Below, piece by piece: positions 25,247 through 35,503 of a stretch of 64,000 bases of DNA. The first letter of the stretch is position 1; every line of letters starts with the position of its first letter. The stretch comes from Gimesia benthica (GTDB lineage Bacteria; Planctomycetota; Planctomycetia; Planctomycetales; Planctomycetaceae). The stretch lies in NCBI RefSeq assembly GCF_009720525.1, contig NZ_CP043930.1, forward strand, positions 6,646,001-6,710,000, read 5' to 3'. Below the pieces are notes generated by a model. It made no database searches. It saw nothing but the letters and a program-made list of their open reading frames with translations, and was not told the DNA's origin. Made by a program: the position numbers and the translations under genes.

Positions 25247-28145
25247 AATACACGTCGATCTCCTGCAGTTCCCCCGCAGCTTGTTGCACTTCTAATTCTC
25301 TCAGCGGTGCAGACAAACCAGGGACGGACTGCCAGACACCCGCTCCGCTCAGTTCGGATTCCCTGTTTTGCTGATCCAGAATTGGAGTGAGTCCGCGGTC
25401 ATGCATGAATAACGGATCAATGTCTGCAGCAGCAAACGGAGAAAGACTCCGAGGCGTAGCAGCCTCCCACTGTATTGAGGCGATCATTATCGGCAGGCTA
25501 GTCTGAACCGGTTCCTCAACCGTCTGAACAGGAACTGGGTTCTGTTCCTGGGATTCAACTATCGAGTCGACCGGTTCTTCTCCCTGCAGCCCGGCAGAGT
25601 CCTGCATCACTGCGGTCGAATAGGAAAACGGTGGAACCGCTGATTGCGTTTCCGCTGCACTGAAAGAACTGACCAGCGGAGCCGCTGTCCAGGCGTGGGG
25701 ATAGCTGGCAGGCAAATACAGCTCAGGATCTTCGAGCTTCGTACGACCATAGTTGGCCGCCAGCAGCAGCAGGTCGTGGAAATCAACCCTGCCGGACTGG
25801 TTGAAGTCCACAGCCCAGGTGTAAGGCAGCGGCGAATCGGCGACATCATGCTGGTAGGCAGTCGCGAACAGAATCAGATCCTGGAAATTGATAGCCCCGT
25901 CATCGTTAACATCATAAGGCACCGCCCAGAACTGCGTCGCGGGTATGTCACTGTTTTCCAGCTGATGCGGCGCCTGGTCGACCAGTTCGAGAGACACATT
26001 TTCCAGTGCCAGACCTGAGTCAAAAGGACCAATGGACTGCGACCCCAAATCCAGATCAACCTGGTCGGCGACGGTCGGGGCAAAATGAATCCGGGCAAGC
26101 AGCACACTCTGATCATCGCCCACATCGGTCGCCAGCGTGCTGGCGCTGATACCTTGAATCAGGCCGCTGGCATCATCGATCAGCGCCGACTGATTCTGCG
26201 TAAACGCGGGGCCAAATTCCACGACTGACGCAGTGGTGTACTCCGTCGCATAGGTCAGGTCAAAACTGAACGACACGATGCCGACGTCAGTCAGATTATT
26301 GACCTGTCCCCAGACTTCAACCTGAAACGATTCCCATTCATGCAGGTCTCCCGTGTGTGCAGGTAGTACCAGACTTTCACCATTGGCGGCGACCGATGTC
26401 GCTGACTTCACCACACGCAACTGCAACTGAGTTCGCGGCAGCGGCGCGACCGTCAACTGGAAGAGCACACTGTCGGTCAAGCCTCCAAGGTCGGCAGCGG
26501 TGACTTCAATTTCAATACTGCCAACATCAGCGAACGTGGGGACGCCCGAAAAGACACCCGTCACCGCGTTGAAAATCAACCATCCCGGCAACGGATCACC
26601 GTTTGACAAGGCTGCCAACAGCGTGAGCTGATCGCCGTCCGGCAGGTTGGCATCCGTAAAATAGGGACTGACATCCAGGTTGAATGCGGCCCCTTCCGTC
26701 AGACTTTGATTGGCAATCGGAGTGGCTACGGGCGCGACATTCGTATAATCGTTATCCAGGATCGTACCGCTGGCAAACGTCGTCTCTCCCAGCAGATAAT
26801 CATTACCTGCCAGCAACTGGATGGCCAGGCTTTCATCCGGTTCATCGAGCGCATCCTCGAGTACGTCAACCACCAGCGTGGCCGTTGCTGCATCGGCAGC
26901 AAATGTGATTTCCCCACTCAGACTTTGAAAGTCCAGCCCCGGTGTGGCACTACCTGAAATCTGATATGCCACCGTCAAAGGCTGATCGATCTGCTCTGCA
27001 CTCCGCTGGAACACAAATTCCAACTGGCTGCTGCTGAGTTCCTCAACCGGTAACACAGATGTTTCCAGCGTCACGGTCGGCAGGTCCGGCCCATTGACAT
27101 TCTCTCCCAGGAAGGACAGCATTTCCTGATCGCTGGCCTGGGTCCGCAGATCGAGTCCCTGTAAGGCGACGGGGATCTCAGGGCGATCGAACTGCACGAA
27201 TTCATAACCGGCAACGAGGTCGGGCTGAAACGCTTCGAAAGGCGTCGGATCGTAGCCGCCCGGCTGCAGAGTGTTGTTGTTCTGATAGAACGGATCATAG
27301 TCGTTGGCCTTCGTCCAGTCGGTGTAAGTCACCATACCCACCTGTAGTGTTTCAGGCAGATCGGGGCGATGATATCGGCTGTTTAACACCCAGTCCTGGC
27401 CGGGAATCTGGTACAGCGTGTAAGCGGAGTCGCCGATGCGGGCAATCTGTAACTGGATCACCGCGTTGTTGCCCATGCTCTGCAGCACGAGTGATGAATT
27501 GCTGTTGCGGGTGGTCTTGGTCTCCATCTGGAATTGACTGCCGGCATTCCCCCAGCCGAGGGAAAGAAAGATATAGTTTTCCCCGTTGTTGGTCCCGTCG
27601 TTCTGATGCGAACCCGGGCTCCAGTCGACTGCCGGATCAGTGATGTCGCGTGGCGTGCGAATCATCAGTCCGCCCAGTGAGTACTGCGAGCCGTTGGGAA
27701 CATCATCCAGGTCGCTGTCGCCCACATCGTCGCGGTCGGTAATATGCACTTCCGTCGTGATCACAAAATCGCCGGTGATTTCCTTGTAAACCATGGGGCC
27801 GCGATAATCCTGGTACCAGACGGTCGTGTGCGGGATCATAACCATCCGGCCCGACTGTGTTCCGTTCACATCCCAGGTTTGCAGCTGATCGCCGGCCCAG
27901 CCTTCGGTCTGATACAACCGCTGCCAGTTCGACTGAGTGGCTGCGTCCTCAAAATCATCACTAAGCGCCGTCAGATCATCGGCTGCCAGCATTTGTCGGG
28001 TTTCGAGAAGCTCCGTCTGCGACAGGATCGGAGCAGAGCTCGCTTTTAACCGTCGTCGAGATACGCGAACGGACCGCCGGGTAGCATTAGCGAAAATGTG
28101 TACGAGCCAGCGGGGAAAGAACTGCTTGTATTCTGGAAACCACAT
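25206..28145 (-). CDS. Large planctomycete surface protein with Calx-beta, Ig-like, cohesin-like and dockerin domains
   Basis: 979 residues from ATG at 28145; an earlier in-frame Met (28322) would add 59 unlikely residues. The N-terminus has a basic segment and 'ELLETRQMLAADD' (about 45-56), the LEPR-XLL-type motif of planctomycete exported proteins. In order: a LamG/DUF1349-like beta domain (about 70-270), Calx-beta ending 'GTILDNDY' (near 465), a putative Ig/cadherin-like domain (about 470-570), a cohesin-like domain (about 575-725) and a dockerin pair with 'DVNDDGAINFQDLILFA' and 'DFNQSGRVDFHDLLLLA' (about 740-800). The last ~170 residues are low complexity. Likely a calcium-binding cell-surface protein. 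Confidence 0.85.
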   Translation of the reverse strand: MWFPEYKQFFPRWLVHIFANATRRSVRVSRRRLKASSAPILSQTELLETRQMLAADDLTALSDDFEDAATQSNWQRLYQTEGWAGDQLQTWDVNGTQSGRMVMIPHTTVWYQDYRGPMVYKEITGDFVITTEVHITDRDDVGDSDLDDVPNGSQYSLGGLMIRTPRDITDPAVDWSPGSHQNDGTNNGENYIFLSLGWGNAGSQFQMETKTTRNSNSSLVLQSMGNNAVIQLQIARIGDSAYTLYQIPGQDWVLNSRYHRPDLPETLQVGMVTYTDWTKANDYDPFYQNNNTLQPGGYDPTPFEAFQPDLVAGYEFVQFDRPEIPVALQGLDLRTQASDQEMLSFLGENVNGPDLPTVTLETSVLPVEELSSSQLEFVFQRSAEQIDQPLTVAYQISGSATPGLDFQSLSGEITFAADAATATLVVDVLEDALDEPDESLAIQLLAGNDYLLGETTFASGTILDNDYTNVAPVATPIANQSLTEGAAFNLDVSPYFTDANLPDGDQLTLLAALSNGDPLPGWLIFNAVTGVFSGVPTFADVGSIEIEVTAADLGGLTDSVLFQLTVAPLPRTQLQLRVVKSATSVAANGESLVLPAHTGDLHEWESFQVEVWGQVNNLTDVGIVSFSFDLTYATEYTTASVVEFGPAFTQNQSALIDDASGLIQGISASTLATDVGDDQSVLLARIHFAPTVADQVDLDLGSQSIGPFDSGLALENVSLELVDQAPHQLENSDIPATQFWAVPYDVNDDGAINFQDLILFATAYQHDVADSPLPYTWAVDFNQSGRVDFHDLLLLAANYGRTKLEDPELYLPASYPHAWTAAPLVSSFSAAETQSAVPPFSYSTAVMQDSAGLQGEEPVDSIVESQEQNPVPVQTVEEPVQTSLPIMIASIQWEAATPRSLSPFAAADIDPLFMHDRGLTPILDQQNRESELSGAGVWQSVPGLSAPLRELEVQQAAGELQEIDVYFSSPFDDDLLTWG

Positions 28146-28456
28146 ATGTTCTGGCCTGTTGTGAAGGGACGAAAGTCTGCCATCAGCGGGAAACAGTGCC
28201 TGCTTCCAGAAGAGATTCGTCAACGAAACAGGAATGCGACAAAAGATCAGGATTTTCTTTGAAATTGACCTGATTGCCGAAGTTTCTGCCGGGCCGATTC
28301 TGGAACTGAGAGGAAAAAGCAATAAGATAAGGGAGATTCTTGAGTGAACGCCGAGAACTTTTCTCCGGCCTCGATTGTCGATTTAAGGAATGTCCCGGGG
28401 GGCTGAGTTTCTTCCCCACCTCGCCAATCTGACTTTATTTGAACAGAAAGCATGTA
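28146..28456. other. Divergent promoter region, nothing definite seen
   Basis: 311 bases between the start of the surface-protein gene and pdxJ. No well-spaced promoter, operator repeat or small gene could be supported. Confidence 0.3.
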
Positions 28457-29173
28457 ATGCCCGCTTTAGGTGTAAACATTGACCACGTCGCCACCGTCCG
28501 TCAGGCTCGTTTAACCTTTGAACCGGATCCCGTCTGGGCGGCCGTGCTGGCGGAACTGGGAGGCGCGGATGGCATTACCCTGCACCTGCGTGAGGATCGA
28601 CGGCATATTCAGGATCACGACCTCTACACCATGAAAAAAACGGTTCAGGTCAAACTGAACCTTGAGATGGCGGCGGAAGAAGAAATGACGGCGATTGCCT
28701 TGGAGGTCCGCCCCGATCAGGTTTCCCTGGTTCCCGAAAAGCGGGAAGAGCTGACGACCGAAGGAGGCCTGGATGTGGTCGCCAATCTGGAGCGGGTTGA
28801 GCAATGTGTACACCAGCTGCAACAGGTAGGGATTGAGGTCAGCCTGTTTATCGACCCCGATGTCGAACAGATCGCGGCTGCAAAACAGGTGGGAGTACAC
28901 GCTGTCGAATTGCACACCGGCCGCTATGCCGATGCGACCTCGGCCGACGAACAGCAGAAAGAATATGACGTCATCGTGAAAGCCTCCGAGTTTACCGTCG
29001 CGCAGGGACTGAAGCTGCATATGGGGCACGGATTGACGTATCGTAATGTTTCGAAGATCGCCGCCATACCCGATGTCTGTGAGCTGAATATCGGTCACAG
29101 CATCGTCTCGCGGGCAGTGCTGGTCGGCATGGAACAGGCGGTTCGCGAGATGAAAGCACTGGTGACCGTTTAG
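28457..29173 (+). CDS. pdxJ: Pyridoxine 5'-phosphate synthase
   Basis: 238 residues from ATG at 28457, so that the protein opens '[18 protein letters not shown]', the typical PdxJ N-terminus; a TTG six codons upstream is in frame but less likely. Other hallmarks are '[19 protein letters not shown]', '[22 protein letters not shown]' (split here as two conserved phrases) and '[13 protein letters not shown]' near the end. It condenses 1-deoxyxylulose 5-phosphate with 3-amino-2-oxopropyl phosphate to pyridoxine 5'-phosphate, the last ring-forming step of the DXP-dependent vitamin B6 pathway. Cytosolic TIM barrel, monocistronic. Confidence 0.96.
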   Translation: MPALGVNIDHVATVRQARLTFEPDPVWAAVLAELGGADGITLHLREDRRHIQDHDLYTMKKTVQVKLNLEMAAEEEMTAIALEVRPDQVSLVPEKREELTTEGGLDVVANLERVEQCVHQLQQVGIEVSLFIDPDVEQIAAAKQVGVHAVELHTGRYADATSADEQQKEYDVIVKASEFTVAQGLKLHMGHGLTYRNVSKIAAIPDVCELNIGHSIVSRAVLVGMEQAVREMKALVTV

Positions 29174-29804
29174 TCGTTATACAGGCGTCTCAAATAATTA
29201 AAGATCCTTTAGAATGCCGCTGCTCTGCGGGACCACTGCGCGCCCGTCTTTCGCTTGTCTGGCTAATCGTTACAGGCTGTTGATTTTATTTGACTGTCAT
29301 GATTTAAGCACTCCTGCAGGCAAGCCGGATTTCATGAGAGAAGTCTTGCCACACAGTAGATTTCTCGGTCCTGATACGTTAAGGTGATTTTCAAACTGGC
29401 AACCTGCGCCGACTGAAGTTTCCGTCAACATCAGACCCGGTCGCAGGTTGTGCCTGAGGGTTTCGGTATGGTTGCGAACTCCTGCAATCGCTATCTGTCC
29501 AGCCGATCTACTTTGATGTCAGGAAGATAAAAAGTAGCCCGAAAAAGTGAGTCGCCAGACACTCTGTTGATAAGCAGTGGAGCCCGTCTGACTCACGGCG
29601 AAAACGAGTAAAGAGAAAAGCGTTCTAAGATCTGAATCGTTCTGGTTTTACTTGAGTAGCTTTTGGAGCAGTCCGCAGTGTTTTCTGTGAACTGTCGTCT
29701 TTGCTTGAACTATTTTTTGGAAATGATCGGTTCTACGCAGGACAGGGTAAGGCGGACCTCTTCACCTGCAGTATCACTCAGAATTTTAGAGGAGCAAATT
29801 AACG
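29174..29804. other. Long 5' region of glnA, no gene seen
   Basis: 631 bases. A stem-loop of GAGTC..AGAC with GTCTGACTC lies near 29550-29602, and GAGGAG (29790-29795) is the glnA ribosome-binding site. I found no sigma54 -24/-12 site and no leader peptide. The length suggests a regulated or long untranslated leader, but nothing more can be supported. Confidence 0.35.
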
Positions 29805-31217
<1,413 letters not shown>

Positions 31218-31252
31218 GCGTTTCGTTCAGAGTACCGAAATCGGTAATATTC

Positions 31253-31288
31253 TCGCAGCAGGCCCTCGGGTTTGCTGCGAGTTTTTTA
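31253..31288 (+). terminator. Intrinsic terminator of glnA
   Basis: CTCGCAGCA/TGCTGCGAG 9-bp stem, 12-base loop and T6, 35 bases after the stop codon. Confidence 0.85.
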
Positions 31289-31573
31289 TGCGCTGAGATG
31301 CAGCAATGCCATAATGGCACTGCCTGTGGCTGGGTGGCGGGTGCCATATTGGCGTTATTTGTGTGTGCGTCTGATTGTATATGCTCTTTTGTGTGAAAAA
31401 ATATTAGATCATAAGTGATTGATAATAAAAGAATTGTGGTGAAATCTGTTGTTCTGTGTGACTAATTGGCATGCTGGATGCATGTGGGGAAACTGTCAAT
31501 CAGCTGGTCAGTCCCACCTGTCAGGGATTACTGTTAATACAATTTCGTTTCTTATTTGATAAGGAGCAATGCC

Positions 31574-32017
31574 ATGTTAAGCACACGCAATCACAAACTC
31601 GGATTTCCTTTTTCTGCCAACCTGCGTTCCGATCTGGATGATGCCTTCACCCAGTTCTTCGGCAAGTCATTTAATGGCTTCGAAGGCGCTTATTCGCCGC
31701 TTTCCGTCTGGGAAGAAGACAGCAAATTCCATGTCGCCCTGGATGTTCCCGGTATGACTAAAGAAGATCTGTCTCTGGATATTCAGGATGGAAACCTGAT
31801 TCTTACCGGCGAACGCAAGTCGGTCGAAAACCGGGAACATCTCCACAACGAACGGAGCTTCGGCAAATTCAAACGACTGGTTCGCCTGCCGGAATGGGCC
31901 GATCCCGCCTCTGTTTCCGCGACTCTCGATGCAGGCGTCCTGACCGTGGTCATGGATAAGAAGGCCGAGATGCAGCCCCGCCGGATTGAGATTCAGGATA
32001 TTTCCAAATCTGAATAA
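31574..32017 (+). CDS. Small heat-shock protein, Hsp20 family
   Basis: 147 residues from ATG at 31574, preceded by AAGGAG; an in-frame TTG six codons earlier overlaps that site and is rejected. The alpha-crystallin domain spans about 45-140 ('VWEEDSKFHVALDVPGMTKE', 'LTGERKSV', 'SFGKFKRLVRLPEWAD', 'LDAGVLTVVM'). It ends without an obvious I-x-I anchor other than 'RRIEIQDIS', which may serve. Holding chaperone in the cytosol. The 356-base upstream spacer is AT-rich but shows no CIRCE element. Confidence 0.93.
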   Translation: MLSTRNHKLGFPFSANLRSDLDDAFTQFFGKSFNGFEGAYSPLSVWEEDSKFHVALDVPGMTKEDLSLDIQDGNLILTGERKSVENREHLHNERSFGKFKRLVRLPEWADPASVSATLDAGVLTVVMDKKAEMQPRRIEIQDISKSE

Positions 32018-32061
32018 CCGGCTGGAGTGGAGATCTCCCTAAGAAAATGATTCGTTGCGAC

Positions 32062-32097
32062 ACCCCGATTGGCTTTGCGAAGTCGATCGGGGTTTTT
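32062..32097 (+). terminator. Intrinsic terminator of hsp20
   Basis: ACCCCGAT/ATCGGGGT outer stem extended by GGCTT/AAGTC, TGCG loop, then T5. It begins 44 bases after the stop. Confidence 0.85.
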
Positions 32098-32596
32098 ATT
32101 GATAGCAGCCACATTTTCAGCAGCGGCTGCCGCTGCGAGATCACACCCGTACTGTCTATTTCCTGTGCAGACCCGCTTAATTGCTAAGTGGCTCGTCCGC
32201 GGTCTGTGTGAGTTCCTTGTAAAGATTCGGCGGTTTTCTAATCAATCCTCTGAAAGGCGCATTTGAAAAAGGCCTTATTTCATAATGGGTTATGGCAATG
32301 GGTCTGCAGGTCGGGAATCGAGGAGCCCTCTCGAGCGGCACGGCAATTGCGAAGTCCATCAATCATGTTTGTTACGAAATGCGCTACTACTCTTCAGCAG
32401 ATGCCACATAGATGAATTGTTCTGATGGTCAAATTGGAGTCGAAAAATAGAACTCAATTAGTTCTGTAAATTCACAGAGCTTTCCCCAAGACCCGATTCA
32501 CACACTGACGTTTTTCAGTGAGCGCGCGCCCGGCATCTGAAGATTTCCCACGTGAGATTTGACTCACTCAAGTTCTAAATTCAAGGACCGAACACA
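32098..32596. other. Intergenic region upstream of the HAD gene, no gene seen
   Basis: About 500 bases, AT-rich in the middle. A short hairpin CACTGA/TCAGTG (about 32503-32521) and AAGGA before the HAD start are the only features noticed. Confidence 0.35.
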
Positions 32597-33412
32597 ATGT
32601 TACCAGGATATTTGATTGACATGGATGGCGTAGTTTACAGAGGGACCGACCTGATCCCAGGTGCCACCGAATTTATCAATGAACTCAAGAAGCGCGATCT
32701 GCCGTTCATTTTCCTGACCAATAACAGCCAGCGTACCCGCCGCGACGTCGTTACTAAACTCGGCCGGATGGGAATCACCGTCGGCGAAGAGCATATCTTT
32801 ACCTGTGCCATGGCAACCGCACGGTTCCTGGCGCAAAGTAAACCCCACGGCACCGCCTTCGTCATCGGCGAAGGTGGCCTGTTGCATGCATTGCATCGCA
32901 ACGGTTACTCGATCGTCGACCATGATCCCGACTATGTCGTCGTAGGCGAAGGTCGCATGGTCAACTTTGAAATGATTGAGGCCGCCGTCCGCATGATCGA
33001 AAACGGTGCCAAGCTGATTGCTACCAATATGGATCCCAACTGCCCGACTCAGAACGGCCTGCGTCCCGGTTGCGGGGCGATCGTCGCCATGCTGGAAGCA
33101 GCCACCAAGAAGAAAGCTTTCAGCGTGGGTAAGCCCAGTCCCGTCATGATGCGGAGTGCCCGTCAGGAACTGGGGATCTCCTCCGCTCAGACAACCATGA
33201 TCGGTGACACAATGGAGACCGACATTCTGGGAGGCGTCGAAATGGGCTATCGTTCCGTGCTGGTACTTTCCGGCGGAACAGCCCTCTCGGACCTGAGCCA
33301 GTATGCTTATCAGCCCGATCTGGTGGTCGACAGCATTGCCGATCTGAACAAAGAAGAATTCTTCCAACTGGAGAATCACCGGATTCCCGAGCGGGAACGC
33401 CTGCTGGCCTGA
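32597..33412 (+). CDS. HAD-superfamily subclass IIA phosphatase (NagD-like)
   Basis: 271 residues. The HAD motifs are 'LIDMDGVVYRG' (nucleophile Asp near residue 8 and acid Asp10), 'FLTNNSQRT' (motif II), 'SVGKPSPVMM' (Lys of motif III) and 'MIGDTMETDILGG' (motif IV). A C2 cap domain lies between motifs II and III, which defines the NagD/pyridoxal-phosphatase/4-nitrophenylphosphatase group. It probably dephosphorylates small metabolites or nucleotides in the cytosol; the substrate is not predictable. Monocistronic. Confidence 0.92.
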   Translation: MLPGYLIDMDGVVYRGTDLIPGATEFINELKKRDLPFIFLTNNSQRTRRDVVTKLGRMGITVGEEHIFTCAMATARFLAQSKPHGTAFVIGEGGLLHALHRNGYSIVDHDPDYVVVGEGRMVNFEMIEAAVRMIENGAKLIATNMDPNCPTQNGLRPGCGAIVAMLEAATKKKAFSVGKPSPVMMRSARQELGISSAQTTMIGDTMETDILGGVEMGYRSVLVLSGGTALSDLSQYAYQPDLVVDSIADLNKEEFFQLENHRIPERERLLA

Positions 33413-33438
33413 TTTTCTGACTGTCTAACGCGGTTTTG

Positions 33439-33472
33439 CCGCCAAACAGGGAAAAATCGCCCTGTTTGGCGG
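33439..33472 (+). other. Strong 13-bp hairpin without T-run
   Basis: CCGCCAAACAGGG (33439-33451) is exactly complementary to 33460-33472, with loop AAAAATCG. It begins 27 bases after the HAD stop codon. No T-run follows, so it may protect the mRNA 3' end or act as a non-canonical terminator. Confidence 0.6.
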
Positions 33473-33520
33473 GCAGCCGTCCAGGAGCGCATTGAGGTAT
33501 TTCTGACTGTTCGCTACAAT

Positions 33521-33565
33521 TCCTGAAATTGTCCGCTCACAGGCGGTTTTTCCCTTATTTCAGGA
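33521..33565 (+). promoter_or_regulatory. Stem-loop in the cysH 5' region
   Basis: TCCTGAAAT (33521-33529) pairs perfectly with ATTTCAGGA (33557-33565). Nested inside is CCGC/GCGG followed by TTTTT, a small terminator-like element. It lies 68 bases before cysH and could be a regulatory leader or operator. Confidence 0.4.
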
Positions 33566-33632
33566 CTTTTTACTGGCATCGCTTATCTGCCTTTTCGCGT
33601 CAGTACGCGGAAAACGCAGCAGGAATACTTGA

Positions 33633-34424
33633 ATGGCACGTCTGACTCAGGCTGATTTATCAGATCTTAACGAGTCGTTTGAAGAACGAACTCCCCTGGA
33701 GCTGATTCATTGGGCACAGGAAATGTTTGGCACACGACTGGCAGCTTTATCATCGATGCAGCGTGCAGGTTGCGTGGTAGCCCACATGCTGAGCCAGTTA
33801 AAGGCCGACATCCCGATTCTGTTCGTCGATACCGGCGTGCTGTTTCAGGAGACCCTGGATACCCGGGACCGCCTGATTGAAGAATACAACCTGAACATCG
33901 TCACGCTGATGCCGGCCAAAACGATGCAGGAACAGACCGAAGAACTGGGCGTCCTGTACCTGTCTGTCGAAGGTCAGGAAAAGTGCTGCGATCTGCGTAA
34001 GACGGAACCCCTCATTCAGGTGGCCGATCAGTACGATGCCCTCATCGGCAGTCTCCGTCGGGCCGACGGCGGTCAACGCGCCAATGTGCCTATCCTGGCG
34101 ATTGACCCCGCCATGAACTGCCTGCGGGTGAATATTCTGGCCAGCCTGACCAAGGATGAGTTCCAGGCCTACCTCAAAGACAACCAGGTTATCACCAATC
34201 CGCTGCATCAGCAGGGCTACCCGACCATCGGCTGTAATCGCTGCACCACCCCCGTGATGGAAAGCGAACCGAACCGGGCCGGACGCTGGCGGCACCTCGG
34301 GCCCTGGTCACAGTACTGTGGCATCAATCCCACCGATGTGGCAGGAAAGCATGCCCCGTCGATTGAGTTGCCTCAGGATCTGGTCGACCGCATCCTGGGA
34401 CGCGAAACCGACTTCATGATCTGA
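33633..34424 (+). CDS. cysH: Assimilatory adenylyl-sulfate (APS) reductase
   Basis: 263 residues of the PP-loop superfamily. Two cysteine pairs, '[10 protein letters not shown]' (about residues 118-127) and '[10 protein letters not shown]' (about 200-209), are the [4Fe-4S] ligands that mark the bacterial APS-reducing type. A further Cys in 'SQYCGIN' near residue 229 fits the catalytic thiol. It reduces APS (or PAPS) to sulfite for cysteine synthesis. The matching sulfite reductase is encoded 17 kb away (50504). A stem-loop precedes the gene. The stop codon is 6 bases from the convergent GH114-like gene. Confidence 0.93.
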   Translation: MARLTQADLSDLNESFEERTPLELIHWAQEMFGTRLAALSSMQRAGCVVAHMLSQLKADIPILFVDTGVLFQETLDTRDRLIEEYNLNIVTLMPAKTMQEQTEELGVLYLSVEGQEKCCDLRKTEPLIQVADQYDALIGSLRRADGGQRANVPILAIDPAMNCLRVNILASLTKDEFQAYLKDNQVITNPLHQQGYPTIGCNRCTTPVMESEPNRAGRWRHLGPWSQYCGINPTDVAGKHAPSIELPQDLVDRILGRETDFMI

Positions 34425-34430
34425 ACCGGT

Positions 34431-35390
34431 TCACTTGCCCGGCGGTTGTTGCGTCAGCTCCAGGTGCAGTTTCGTCGTGGAACTGGCCCAGCCGGGAATG
34501 AATCCGTCTGCTTTACTCTTACGGAAAAACGTGTCTGCACTCACGCTGGTATCGCTGTATCCCAGCGTGAAGACCGTCGTGAATCCGTTTTTCTGAATGC
34601 GGATCATCTCCCGCTCTTTGCTTTCAATCCAGTCGCCTGAATGTGCGAACGCTGATTCCCAGAGCAGCCCGTCCGGATTACCGGGATGCTTATGCGCCAG
34701 GTCCAGAGCCAGCACGACCATCTGGCTCTTATCGCCCACAATCGCCGTTTTCCCAATCAGGTTCAAGCCCCGATTTTGCATGATGAACTTCTCAGGATCG
34801 AATCGCTTGATATCCCGAATCAGGCCGATCATCGCTGTCACACTCTTGGCACGACGCGGTATCGACCATTCCTTTCTGTTGAGATACAGGTCGGCGGTGT
34901 CGACGGTATCCAGAAACAGTCCGTCAATCTTCTGGGCATACATCCGCTTGATCCGCTCCATCAGAAAGCCCCTCCACTCGCCATAGCTCACATCGACATA
35001 CCACGACTCAAACGTCTGGTTTTTGCCGAACACAATTTCGCTGAGAGGATACCCGTTGGGAGACCGTTTGAGATACTTCTCAAAGTTTGCTTTTTCCAGT
35101 TGTCCCAATTCGCCAATACTCAGATAAGCGATGACTTTCGCCTGCTTCTGATGCGCGGCTTTCACGAGGTCGGCAACCTGATCAGGCTGCAGACCCCGCA
35201 GTTCGATCACGATCACCTGGCCCGGTCGGATCCGGTCCCGCAACTGTTTCAGCAGGCGGGGCTCGCTCCCGTAGTAGAGCTGGTAGCTGGTCGGGACAAA
35301 AGCAGGCTTGTGCGCACTTTCGACGCGGGCCGTTCCCGTCAGCAGGATGGACAGTAGCAGTAAAACGATCGAGTAACAGCGGACGTGCAT
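34431..35390 (-). CDS. Secreted GH114-like alpha-1,4-polygalactosaminidase-family protein
   Basis: 319 residues from ATG at 35390, which starts a proper signal peptide ('CYSIVLLLLSILLTG'); an upstream Met would add a basic leader. The mature protein is a TIM barrel with 'KVIAYLSIGELGQLEK', 'YVDVSYGEWRGFLMERI' and 'KIDGLFLDTVDTADLY', the pattern of GH114 and related TM1410-type proteins. Conserved Asp and Glu in these phrases are candidate catalytic residues. It would act on exported or environmental aminosugar polymers. Divergent from the sulfatase gene. Confidence 0.8.
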   Translation of the reverse strand: MHVRCYSIVLLLLSILLTGTARVESAHKPAFVPTSYQLYYGSEPRLLKQLRDRIRPGQVIVIELRGLQPDQVADLVKAAHQKQAKVIAYLSIGELGQLEKANFEKYLKRSPNGYPLSEIVFGKNQTFESWYVDVSYGEWRGFLMERIKRMYAQKIDGLFLDTVDTADLYLNRKEWSIPRRAKSVTAMIGLIRDIKRFDPEKFIMQNRGLNLIGKTAIVGDKSQMVVLALDLAHKHPGNPDGLLWESAFAHSGDWIESKEREMIRIQKNGFTTVFTLGYSDTSVSADTFFRKSKADGFIPGWASSTTKLHLELTQQPPGK

Positions 35391-35503
35391 CGTCTTGATT
35401 CCTGTTGCAGGGGGTTTGAGTTTTCCCGGGCGCATCTGTTATCCTGAGCGGGTTACTCCTATGCTATGAACCTCGAACGTTAGATGTAAAGTGAATACCA
35501 CCT

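Noticed and set aside
29174..29804. Sigma54 promoter or glutamine riboswitch upstream of glnA
   Set aside because: No GG-N10-GC element in the right context was found, and the conserved glnA-RNA core could not be recognised.
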